A stretch of DNA of 64,000 bases. Source: DAOQVR01 sp035341665. GTDB taxonomy: Bacteria; Chloroflexota; Anaerolineae; JAAYZQ01. The DNA lies in NCBI GenBank assembly GCA_035341665.1, contig DAOQVR010000004.1, positions 248,001 to 312,000 on the forward strand, read 5' to 3'. This document shows, one piece after another, positions 1-7,596 of this stretch; position 1 is the first letter of the stretch; each line of letters starts with the position of its first letter. The position numbers were made by a program, and so were the translations under genes. Below the pieces are notes generated by a model, which saw only the letters and a list, made by a program, of their open reading frames with translations, did no database searches and was not told where the DNA came from.

Positions 1-25
1 AAATCAGGAGTACTCCTCTTTGTGA

Positions 26-700
26 TCACGAATTGCTCTTCGGCACCATGCCTGCGCGAATAGCATATGCCACAGCCTCCGTGCGCGAGTTGACGCCCAG
101 CTTGTTCAAGATACTGGTGACGTGTGCCTTCACGGTTCGTTCGGTGATGCGCAGGTGGGCCGCGATCTCTTTGTTTGCGGCGCCTTCGGCCATCAGGACA
201 AGCACTTCCTGTTCGCGTTGAGACAGCGCCAGGCCTATGCCCCTCTTGCTCTCCTCTGCGTGAGCCAGCAATGCTTCCAGGACCGTGGGCGGCAGCAAGG
301 ACTCGCCCCGGGCCGCGGCACGCACGGCGCCGAAAAGCGCGTTGCGGCCCGCGTCCTTGAGCAAGTATCCACGCGCCCCCGCTCCAAGGCCCCGGAGGAT
401 GTGCGCGTCATCATCGTAGGTCGTAAGGATGACGATCTCGACGCTCGGATAGAGGGCCTTGACCTGGCGGATGGCCTGGATCCCGTCCACGCCGGGCATG
501 CGGAGGTCCATGAGCACGACATCGGGCATCAGAGTGCCGGCCAGCCGCACAGCTTCGGCACCGTCGGCCGCCTCGCCCACAAGGAGGATGTCGTCGGCCA
601 CGCCGAGGATACTACGGAGCCCTTCGCGAACCACCAGGTGATCGTCGGCAATGACCACACGGATGGGTGCCGAGGTGCCAAAGTCGCCGCACTCGGTCAT
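26..700 (-). CDS. NarL/FixJ-type response regulator
   Basis: This is a cytoplasmic response regulator of 224 aa that should bind DNA after phosphorylation by the kinase encoded just upstream. The receiver domain covers about residues 13-128, with acidic residues D19/D20, the phospho-acceptor D65 in LMDLRMPG and the conserved lysine in GYLLKD. A LuxR-type helix-turn-helix follows at about 158-215 (LSQREQEVLVLMAEG, then TERTVKAHV). The length is normal for the family. Its ATG overlaps the kinase stop by 4 bp (ATGA), which implies co-transcription and translational coupling. The target genes are not evident; nothing adjacent suggests a cell-envelope or other specific regulon. Confidence 0.95.
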   Translation of the reverse strand: MTECGDFGTSAPIRVVIADDHLVVREGLRSILGVADDILLVGEAADGAEAVRLAGTLMPDVVLMDLRMPGVDGIQAIRQVKALYPSVEIVILTTYDDDAHILRGLGAGARGYLLKDAGRNALFGAVRAAARGESLLPPTVLEALLAHAEESKRGIGLALSQREQEVLVLMAEGAANKEIAAHLRITERTVKAHVTSILNKLGVNSRTEAVAYAIRAGMVPKSNS

Positions 701-2013
701 CGAATGGGCTCCTCACCGGCGAGCACGGCCCCGCCGCCGGTGGGCAGGCGAGGGGAGGCAGCGTCCTGGCCGGCCTCGAGCATGCGCTCGAAGGTGAGCA
801 TCAGCGTCGTCCCGCCCTGCGGGGTGGAGTCCACGCGCAGGACCGCCCCGATTCGGTTGGCGCGCTCTACCATGCCCTGCAGCCCAAAGCACTCCGGTCG
901 CTGCATGGCCCGCTCAACATCAAATCCCCTGCCGTCGTCCTGCAGCATCAGCCGCATCCGGTGGTCGCCCTGCACCAGCTCAATTCTGACATGACGCGCC
1001 TGAGCATGGCGCCTCACGTTGCTCAGACCTTCCTGGACGACGCGCAGCACGTCCTGTGCCACGTCTTGCCCGACCCGCGCTGCATCTCCATCAACCACAA
1101 GGTCGACGGAGACGCCCGAGGCAGACTCAAAGTCAGCGACCACGGCTGCCAATGCCCCGGCCAGGTCTCTCTGCTCCAGCGCGGGTGAGCGAAGCGCCTG
1201 GATGGCACGCCGTGATTCGTGCAATGTCTGCCGTGCGCGCTGCGCTGCCAGCTCGACAATCATCCGCGCCTCGGGGGAGCGGTCGTGTTCCAAGTGGGCG
1301 TCGGCGGCCTCGAGCTGCAGGATCACGCCGACCAATCCTTGCGACAACGTGTCGTGCATCTCACGCGCCATGCGCTGGCGCTCCTGGCTGATCGTCAGCG
1401 CTTCGATCTGGGCAGCAGACTCCTGCAGTCGTGCTTGGGCATCCTGAAGCTGCTGCACAAGCGCCTGCGCGTCTAGGCGTGTCCTGCCTTCGCGCACCAA
1501 CACAAGGGCGTAGAGCATTAATCCAAAAGAGAGCCCCGCCATCAGCGGTAAAGACTGCACAATCGCCGGCAAGCCCCAGACCAAGATCGCGCTTAGCGCC
1601 ATGGAGCCTAGGTAGTAGGCAGCTGAGAGGACGATTGGACGCCACTCAGGCCAGAGCAGCGCAGCCGTCTCCGCCACTAGGGTCACCCACAGGCCGATCG
1701 CGAGCCGTTGCTCGGAGGTAAGAAAGCTGATCGCAATGACGAGCGCAGATTGAACGACACAGTAGGTAACCCGATTCCGAGGGCCCAGCGGCCCTCGCGC
1801 CGTGAGGCGAAAACCAAACCAGTGCAGCACCGTGTGCACGGTCATCAAGATGGCAAAGAGCGCCAAGCGTACGGGTCCCATCGCCGCCGCATGCGAGCGC
1901 GCGACGATGACACCCAGCGTGGCAAAAGAGAGGGACATGAACAGGTACAGGGCGCCTGCCATGGTTGCTGTCGCCCGGTCTGGCCAGCCAAAGAGCCGAT
2001 TCAGCCTCTCCAT
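697..2013 (-). CDS. Membrane histidine kinase, HisKA_3 type
   Basis: This is the sensor kinase paired with the adjacent NarL-type regulator. Hydrophobic segments fill about residues 18-175 and suggest six membrane helices with almost no extracellular domain, as in DesK/LiaS-like kinases that sense the membrane itself. A short coiled coil (about 180-210) leads to the HisKA_3 dimerisation helix with the phospho-accepting H220 in REMHDTLSQ. A HATPase domain follows, with DDGRGFD as the G1 box. A well-formed promoter lies just upstream. The GGAGG sequence directly abuts the ATG with no spacer, so initiation may be weak, or Met19 may be used. The signal sensed is unknown. Confidence 0.93.
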   Translation of the reverse strand: MERLNRLFGWPDRATATMAGALYLFMSLSFATLGVIVARSHAAAMGPVRLALFAILMTVHTVLHWFGFRLTARGPLGPRNRVTYCVVQSALVIAISFLTSEQRLAIGLWVTLVAETAALLWPEWRPIVLSAAYYLGSMALSAILVWGLPAIVQSLPLMAGLSFGLMLYALVLVREGRTRLDAQALVQQLQDAQARLQESAAQIEALTISQERQRMAREMHDTLSQGLVGVILQLEAADAHLEHDRSPEARMIVELAAQRARQTLHESRRAIQALRSPALEQRDLAGALAAVVADFESASGVSVDLVVDGDAARVGQDVAQDVLRVVQEGLSNVRRHAQARHVRIELVQGDHRMRLMLQDDGRGFDVERAMQRPECFGLQGMVERANRIGAVLRVDSTPQGGTTLMLTFERMLEAGQDAASPRLPTGGGAVLAGEEPIR

Positions 2014-2034
2014 CCTCCGCCCCGCAGTCCCTCG

Positions 2035-2064
2035 ATTATACTACGGCGCCTGGCGGCGGGTCAA
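2035..2064 (-). promoter_or_regulatory. Sigma-70-type promoter of the kinase/regulator pair
   Basis: On the minus strand TTGACC (2059-2064) and a perfect TATAAT (2035-2040) are separated by 18 bp. Transcription would start near 2028, about 15 nt before the kinase ATG. Confidence 0.65.
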
Positions 2065-2081
2065 TTGTATTCCGGTACAAT
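2064..2081. promoter_or_regulatory. Inverted repeat, possible operator
   Basis: ATTGTA (2064-2069) and TACAAT (2076-2081) form a 6-6-6 inverted repeat that touches the upstream edge of the -35 box of the kinase promoter. The position would suit an activator or repressor site. The repeat is short and AT-rich, so chance is possible. Confidence 0.3.
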
Positions 2082-2236
2082 GGCCAAAGGTGCAGGGTGA
2101 GTCTTGCCCTTGGGAACGATGCGCGCACCGCCACAGAGGGGTACACTGGACGCAGCATACACAGAAGACTGGACGGCGGTCTGTCGCCTGTCACAGCGAC
2201 CACTCGGGGGAATGGCCGCTGCAGAAGGAGTGCGTT

Positions 2237-2395
2237 ATGTTGAGCAATAGGGTCTGGTTGGCTAGGTTCTGGTTCTACTTCTTGCTTTCTCTGCGGGGCA
2301 CTGCCCCGAAGGGGCGCAAGCCGAAGGCGGCGTCCGTACAACGCCCGCAGCCGGCACCCATCGTCCATCTGAAGCCCGCAGCGCAAGCAAAGTAG
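2237..2395 (+). CDS. Small membrane protein, 52 aa
   Basis: This short reading frame begins with ATG six bases after AAGGAG (2225-2230), a textbook ribosome binding site. The peptide has one hydrophobic segment at about residues 6-18 (VWLARFWFYFLLS), followed by a basic, proline-rich tail. It is divergent from the two-component pair, and a strong hairpin lies 15 bp beyond its stop. I do not recognise a family. The good binding site, the coding-like layout and the hairpin support a real gene, but no homology is claimed. Confidence 0.45.
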   Translation: MLSNRVWLARFWFYFLLSLRGTAPKGRKPKAASVQRPQPAPIVHLKPAAQAK

Positions 2396-2719
2396 ATCCT
2401 CTTCGTGGCGAGAGAGCCTCGACTCGGCAATCGGGTCGAGGCTCTCTCCAATCGGCCCCTGAATGGTGAGCGAGGCTCACCGTGATGCGCTCCGGCACTC
2501 TATCTCTCTTCGCTGGTTCACGCGCGTGGTGCAGCCGCCTGGGCGCTGGCTCATTGTCCAGGCTGGAGCGCTATCTGGGAGAGTCACAGTGAAGCGCCAG
2601 TGCCTTCGTGAGCACCTGGGGGCATGCCCTTGCCCACTCCGCGAAAAGTCCAGCTCCCCCTATGCGAGGTCTCACAGACAGGACGCGACTCCGCATGTGC
2701 CCCCCGATAGCTGCAGCCC
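2396..2719. other. Non-coding stretch between small ORF and acyltransferase gene
   Basis: Apart from the hairpin at 2411-2447 I see no gene, promoter or repeat here. It would be the 3' trailer of the long minus-strand gene run that ends at 2720. Confidence 0.5.
2411..2447. terminator. 13-bp perfect hairpin
   Basis: AGAGAGCCTCGAC (2411-2423) pairs perfectly with GTCGAGGCTCTCT (2435-2447) around an 11-nt loop. It follows the 52-aa ORF closely and lies 270 bp beyond the end of the minus-strand cluster, so it could stop transcription from both sides. It has no T-tract on either strand. Confidence 0.55.
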
Positions 2720-4243
2720 CTAGTAGTTCGAAACGGTAAGTGTGTGGCCGTCCGCTTCAGAGTGCTTTCGCGCCATCTCGCCAGCATAGAAGAGCCACTT
2801 GAGCGCGAATACGTTTCCCAGGTTGAAGCGATACGAGGCACTCCCGTACTTGATGCCCAGCGTGCTGGTCATCCATAGATAGACGGCCGTTACCGAGGAC
2901 CACTCGAAATCAAGCTCCGTGGGCGGGCCCTGCCAGAGAAGACGGTGGCTGGTCAGCAGCAGCCTCCCCTCGCCCACAGTCTCCCAGTCGGCCAACTGAT
3001 GGCGCCCGGAGGGCTGTGCCTTGGGCGGCTGGCGCCCGCTCCAGCCGTTGAACAGGGGGTTCGGCCGATAGGGAGCCAACTCGACGCCGGACCGCTCCTG
3101 GTGCACCTGCTCTCCGGGCCATAGGTCGACTGCGGCAACCGCGCGCGCGGTGGGCCGGAAGTTGCGCTTCAGATACTGGTACCAGGCCGAGAGTGGCATG
3201 TCCAGCCCGAGCAAATCCGGCTCGCCAGCCGTGACCTTGAGCCGGAAATCGTGCCCAGGAACCGGCTTCAGCTCCCAGTGGGTTCCACATGCCTGGCACA
3301 TGACCGACTGGGTGCGAAAGCGAGGATGGAGGTGCAGGAGCGATTCATCTGTGCGACACACCGGGCACTGCCACAGGAGCTGGGCAACGCCCCGCTTTCG
3401 AATGGGCACCTCCTTTTCGGGCCGTGGGATGGCGGCGAGGGGCTTCGACGGAGGCCGGATCTCGATCACTTCATCCACTTCCTTCCCATGGCGCAGGTTT
3501 GGCCCCGCCCATCCGCTGACACCCTGCGAACCATAGACGATGCGTTCGTATTCGGCACGGATGCGAACCAACGCTCGGTCCACGTCCTCGTCGGACACTT
3601 GGGACATCGGCTCGTCGACCAGCTTGAATGGCTTCCCGACGGTCAGGCTGAGGCGTCCGCGCCGGCTCGGTCCGGCCTGCCAGCGGGGCCAGATCTCGTA
3701 GCAGCCCATGTTGGGGAGTGTGGGCAGCAGCGGCGCAGCCGTGCGCAGGGCGAACCAGGCAATCGAGCGCTTGATCGGCACCGGCATCCCGTCCCAGGTG
3801 GCCTCGCCCTCGGGGTTCAGAACAACGATTCCCTTGTCGTTCAGGGCGCGGTAGCCGTCGAGCAGCCCGAAGACCAGCCGCCCTGCCGAGTGCGGGATGA
3901 GAGGACGGTAGGCACCCCTGGCCTTGGGGCCAAGTGCTTTCTTAAAGTACTCCAGTGCCCAGAGCTCCTCCTGCATATAGGTCACCGGCTTGACCGGGGA
4001 CTTGGAGAAGTGCTCTTCGAGGAGGGAGAGGGCGATGTAGCCGGAGAGGAGCATGCCAATCAGGCCCTGCTCGGTAACCCAGACAACGTACGGCCCCTCC
4101 TTGGGGACGTTCTCCTTGCCCTCTACGCGGAAACCGTAGAAGATGCGGCCCATCAAGGCAGCCGCGCTCCAAGGAGAGCGGATCAGCGCGGAGCGAATGC
4201 GAAGCTTTAGCGGCCGCTTGGGCGGCTTGTATGGCTCATTCAC
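2720..4243 (-). CDS. Acyltransferase-fold protein lacking catalytic His (paralog 1)
   Basis: The N-terminal half (about residues 25-230) looks like the PlsC/LPLAT fold: GKENVPKEGPYVV precedes the place of the catalytic NHxSxxD motif, and NPEGE (143-147) matches the FPEGT motif. The catalytic His and Asp are absent; E58 and G63 occupy their positions. A zinc ribbon follows (CPVC 293-296, CQAC 316-319), and then a C-terminal GRAM/PH-like region (about 375-490, with GEGRLLLTSHRLLWQG). No signal peptide is visible. The start is GTG, eight bases after GGGAGG. It is the last gene of the run and is separated from paralog 2 by 242 bp with no recognisable gene. Transfer of an acyl group cannot be assumed; a lipid- or acyl-binding role is possible. 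Confidence 0.75.
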   Translation of the reverse strand: MNEPYKPPKRPLKLRIRSALIRSPWSAAALMGRIFYGFRVEGKENVPKEGPYVVWVTEQGLIGMLLSGYIALSLLEEHFSKSPVKPVTYMQEELWALEYFKKALGPKARGAYRPLIPHSAGRLVFGLLDGYRALNDKGIVVLNPEGEATWDGMPVPIKRSIAWFALRTAAPLLPTLPNMGCYEIWPRWQAGPSRRGRLSLTVGKPFKLVDEPMSQVSDEDVDRALVRIRAEYERIVYGSQGVSGWAGPNLRHGKEVDEVIEIRPPSKPLAAIPRPEKEVPIRKRGVAQLLWQCPVCRTDESLLHLHPRFRTQSVMCQACGTHWELKPVPGHDFRLKVTAGEPDLLGLDMPLSAWYQYLKRNFRPTARAVAAVDLWPGEQVHQERSGVELAPYRPNPLFNGWSGRQPPKAQPSGRHQLADWETVGEGRLLLTSHRLLWQGPPTELDFEWSSVTAVYLWMTSTLGIKYGSASYRFNLGNVFALKWLFYAGEMARKHSEADGHTLTVSNY

Positions 4244-4485
4244 AGCATCTGCCTCCCTATCCTGGGCTGTGTGGACCTACTCCTACCTGGCAAGAATGCG
4301 AGGACTGCCACAGGCACTAAGCACGCCGAGACCGTGGCCTTCGTCGCCCGGCATGCAGTTGCGCATTCAGCCGTGAACTTGCGGGCGCACTGGGTGCAGT
4401 TCCGGTGGATGAGGGTCCCAGCTTTGTGCCGCCTCTCCCTGACCGGCTGGTCCCACATCCCACGGCCGAGCCAACCAAGCATCAT

Positions 4486-6015
4486 TCAGTGGTGGCTGAC
4501 CGTCACGCGGTGACCGTCGGCCTCCGCTGCCATCTTCGCCATCTCGCCCGCGTGGTGGAGCCACTCCAGTGGCAGCAATCCCTTGGCAAGCTTGAACCGG
4601 TACTGCGCTGCCTGATACTTGACTCCCAACACGTCCGCCAGGAAGAGATAGACCGCATTCACCGAGTGCCAGAAAAAGCTCAGATCTCCGTGGACCCCCT
4701 GCCACAGGAGTCTCTGGTTGGTGAGCAAGAGCCGGCCTTCTCCGATGCTCGCCCAGTCTGCGAGTTGGTGGCGCCCCGTGCCCTGGGATCTCGGTGCCTC
4801 GCCGCTCGCCCAGGTGTCGAAAAGGGGATTGGGCCGATGGGGTACGAGCTTGACTCCCTGGGTATCGAGGTAGGCAACCTCCCCTTCCTCCAGCGCCACA
4901 CCCTCCACGTGGACTGGATTCAGCCGGAAGTGGCGGTTCATCTCCTGGTACCAGGTAGAGGCAGGCATGTCCAGCCCGACGAGGTCGTCAGAGCCGCGAA
5001 TCACCTTCAGACGGTAGTCGTGACCCGGTTGGTGCGCTATCTCCCACTGAGTGTCACAGGCCTGACAGACCAGCGTCTGCGGCTTGAGGCGAGGGCGCTT
5101 GTGGAGTAGCGACGCATTCGTGCGGCACACGGGACATTGCCACAGCACCTGGGCCAACCCATGCTTGCCCAGGGTCCGGTTGGGGTCGGGCAGTGGCAGG
5201 GGAGCGAGTGATTTGGCCGGCGGCTCGATCTTGGGCGGTTCGGAGAGGGGTACGTGGTTGCGCATCACCGGGCCCACCCAGCCTTCCAGCCCTTGCGGAC
5301 CGTAGATGATGTGATCGTATTCGGCTCGAATCCTGGCCGAGGCTTCGGCTATGTCTTGGTCGGTCACGCGCTCCAGGGGTTGCTCCACCAGCTTCAAGGG
5401 CTCGCCGATCACGACCTTGATGCGGCCCCTGCGGCTGGGCCGCGGCGACCAGCGGGGAAAGACCTCATAGACCCCAATAGTGGTGAGCACCGGGAGGATT
5501 GGGGCGGCCGCGCGTAGGGCCATCCATGGCGTCGCTGCCCCGATGGGCATCGGGCGGCCGTCGTACGAGGCATCGCCTTCTGGGTTCAGGATGACCAGGC
5601 CCTTGTTCAGCAACACGCGGTAGGCTTCCAGTAGACTGGCGCTGAGTTGCCCGGCGCCGTGAGGCAGCAGGGCGCGGTACTTGCCGCGTGACCGAGGGCT
5701 TTCGTTGACCGACCGGAAGTAGCTGATCGCAAAGAGGTCTTCCTGGAAGAACGTAACGGCGTTCTTCGGGTGCTTGTCGAGCTCCTTGTTGAGAAGGACG
5801 ATGCTGATGTATCCCGAGAGGATCGTGCCCAACAGCCCCTGCTCGGTGATGGAAACGATGTACGGCCCTTCTGGGGGGATGTTCTCCTTCCCCTCGACGT
5901 GAAACCCCCAAAGAGCTCGCGCCACCATGGCCAGAACATTCCACGGTGAATTGACGACAACCGATCGCATCTTCTGGGCTATGGTCGCCCTCTGCGGCTT
6001 CACTTGCTCTGTCAT
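4486..6015 (-). CDS. Acyltransferase-fold protein lacking catalytic His (paralog 2)
   Basis: This 509-aa protein is collinear with its two neighbours along its whole length. The PlsC-like half carries GPYIVSITEQG, where E58 and G63 replace the catalytic His and Asp, and NPEGD replaces FPEGT. The zinc ribbon (CPVC then CQAC, about 20 residues apart) and the GRAM/PH-like tail ending DGHRVTVSHH are conserved. Only 21 bp separate it from paralog 3, so the two are co-transcribed. The conserved motif changes argue for selection for a shared altered function, not for decay. The biochemical activity is unknown. Confidence 0.75.
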   Translation of the reverse strand: MTEQVKPQRATIAQKMRSVVVNSPWNVLAMVARALWGFHVEGKENIPPEGPYIVSITEQGLLGTILSGYISIVLLNKELDKHPKNAVTFFQEDLFAISYFRSVNESPRSRGKYRALLPHGAGQLSASLLEAYRVLLNKGLVILNPEGDASYDGRPMPIGAATPWMALRAAAPILPVLTTIGVYEVFPRWSPRPSRRGRIKVVIGEPLKLVEQPLERVTDQDIAEASARIRAEYDHIIYGPQGLEGWVGPVMRNHVPLSEPPKIEPPAKSLAPLPLPDPNRTLGKHGLAQVLWQCPVCRTNASLLHKRPRLKPQTLVCQACDTQWEIAHQPGHDYRLKVIRGSDDLVGLDMPASTWYQEMNRHFRLNPVHVEGVALEEGEVAYLDTQGVKLVPHRPNPLFDTWASGEAPRSQGTGRHQLADWASIGEGRLLLTNQRLLWQGVHGDLSFFWHSVNAVYLFLADVLGVKYQAAQYRFKLAKGLLPLEWLHHAGEMAKMAAEADGHRVTVSHH

Positions 6016-6036
6016 GTTGACCGGCTTGCGTTCCCC

Positions 6037-7581
6037 CTAGTAGTTCGAGATAGTGACCGTGTGCCCGTCCAGCTCCGCCCACCTCCGCGCCAGCACTGCC
6101 GCGTGCGTGAGCCACTTGAGCATGAGCGCCTCGTTCACGTCAAAGCGGTATAGTGCCGTGCCGTAGCGGATGCCCAACACGTCCGCCACGAACTGGTAGA
6201 CGGCCGTGATCTTGGGCCACGCAAAGTCCAGTTCTCCCTGCGGGCCCTGCCACACCAGTCGGTGGCCCGTCAGCAGCAAGCGCCCTACCCCCAGGAGCTC
6301 CCAATCAGCATACTCCCGCTTGCCCTGTTGCCTCGTCGGCGGCTCTCGTCCTGTCCACCCATCAAATAGCGTGTTCGGCTTGTAGGGCAGAAGCGGCACA
6401 TCCGCCTTCTCCAGGTACACCTCCTCGCCTGGAAGCAGCTCTATGCCTGTCACGACGATCGACTTGGGCCGAAAGTTCTTCTTGATCTGCTCGTACCAGG
6501 TGGAGAGGCCCATGTCCAACCCGACCAGATCCTCCGAACCTACCAGCACCTTCATCCGAAAGTCCTTGTCCACCACGTGCTCGAACCCCCACACCGTCCC
6601 GCACGCAACGCACTGCACCGTGGGCTTCCGGAGGCGAGACTTCCGGTGGACCAGCGCCTCGTCGCTTCGGCACACCGGGCACTGCCACAGCAGCTGCGCC
6701 ATGCCCCGTTTGCCGCGCGGGATCTCTGTCACCTCCGGGGGAACGGGGTCAAGAGCCCTGGCCGGGGGCCGCAGCTCGATCGGTTCGCTCACTGGCACTC
6801 CGTTGCGCAGGATCGGACCGACCCAACCGTCGATCCCGCCGGAACGGCCATACGCTACCCGGTCAAACTCCTCCGCCACACGCGCCGTGCCCCGCTCCAC
6901 CTCCTCGTTGGTGACACTATCCAGTGGCTTGTCGGTGAGGGCAAAAGGCTCACCGATGGCGAGCTTCAGGTCTCCCTTCCGGCTGGGCAGCATCTGCCAC
7001 CTCGGCCAGAGGTCGTATGCGCCAATGGTGGAGAGGCAGGGCACAATCGGAGCGCCCGTCCGCAGGGCCAGCCACGCAGCTGAGTGGTGGCAGGGCACCG
7101 GGCGGCCGCTCCACGTGGCCTCGCCCTGTGGATTGAGTATCACGATGCCACCCTGCATAAGCGTGTGGTACCCCTCCAGCAGGTTCAGCGCCCAGACGCC
7201 CGCCGAGTGCGGGATGAGCGCCATGTACTTCCCGCCCATGCCACTTCCGACTTTGCTCTCTCCCGTGCCGAGCGCCTTTCGGAAGAAAGCAAAAGACCAG
7301 AGCTCTTCCTGCATGTAGGTAGTCGCCCCGAGGGGATTTCGCTCCAGGATCTTGTGGAGCATGACGATGGAAAAGTACCCGGAAACAAGCATCGAGGCGA
7401 GGCCCGTCTCGTTGACGGCCAGGATGTAGGGCCCCTTCTCCGGGATGTTCTCCTCGTCCAGGACACGGAAACCCCACATCACCCGCCCGATGCCGGCCGC
7501 AACATTGAAAGGCAGATCATTGAAGAATGATCCCACGCGCTTGCGAAAGGTCGGACGATAGGCATTGGATGCTGCAACCAT
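6037..7581 (-). CDS. Acyltransferase-fold protein lacking catalytic His (paralog 3)
   Basis: This is the first of the three tandem paralogs and sits 15 bp after the FtsX-type permease gene. Its 514 aa have the same order: PlsC-like half, zinc ribbon (CPVC, then CVAC) and GRAM/PH-like C-terminus. At the active-site position it reads AVNETG, so the Asn of the NHxSxxD motif is kept while E58 replaces His and S63 replaces Asp. This makes it the closest of the three to a normal acyltransferase. ATG is preceded by GGGAG at a normal distance. Tight spacing to the exporter suggests that the paralogs act on or beside the exported molecule. Confidence 0.77.
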   Translation of the reverse strand: MVAASNAYRPTFRKRVGSFFNDLPFNVAAGIGRVMWGFRVLDEENIPEKGPYILAVNETGLASMLVSGYFSIVMLHKILERNPLGATTYMQEELWSFAFFRKALGTGESKVGSGMGGKYMALIPHSAGVWALNLLEGYHTLMQGGIVILNPQGEATWSGRPVPCHHSAAWLALRTGAPIVPCLSTIGAYDLWPRWQMLPSRKGDLKLAIGEPFALTDKPLDSVTNEEVERGTARVAEEFDRVAYGRSGGIDGWVGPILRNGVPVSEPIELRPPARALDPVPPEVTEIPRGKRGMAQLLWQCPVCRSDEALVHRKSRLRKPTVQCVACGTVWGFEHVVDKDFRMKVLVGSEDLVGLDMGLSTWYEQIKKNFRPKSIVVTGIELLPGEEVYLEKADVPLLPYKPNTLFDGWTGREPPTRQQGKREYADWELLGVGRLLLTGHRLVWQGPQGELDFAWPKITAVYQFVADVLGIRYGTALYRFDVNEALMLKWLTHAAVLARRWAELDGHTVTISNY

Positions 7582-7596
7582 TGCACTTTCTCCCTG

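Noticed and set aside
4244..4485. The 242-bp gap between two acyltransferase-like genes as a hidden gene
   Set aside because: No frame with a ribosome site or a recognisable sequence was found; it is probably spacer.
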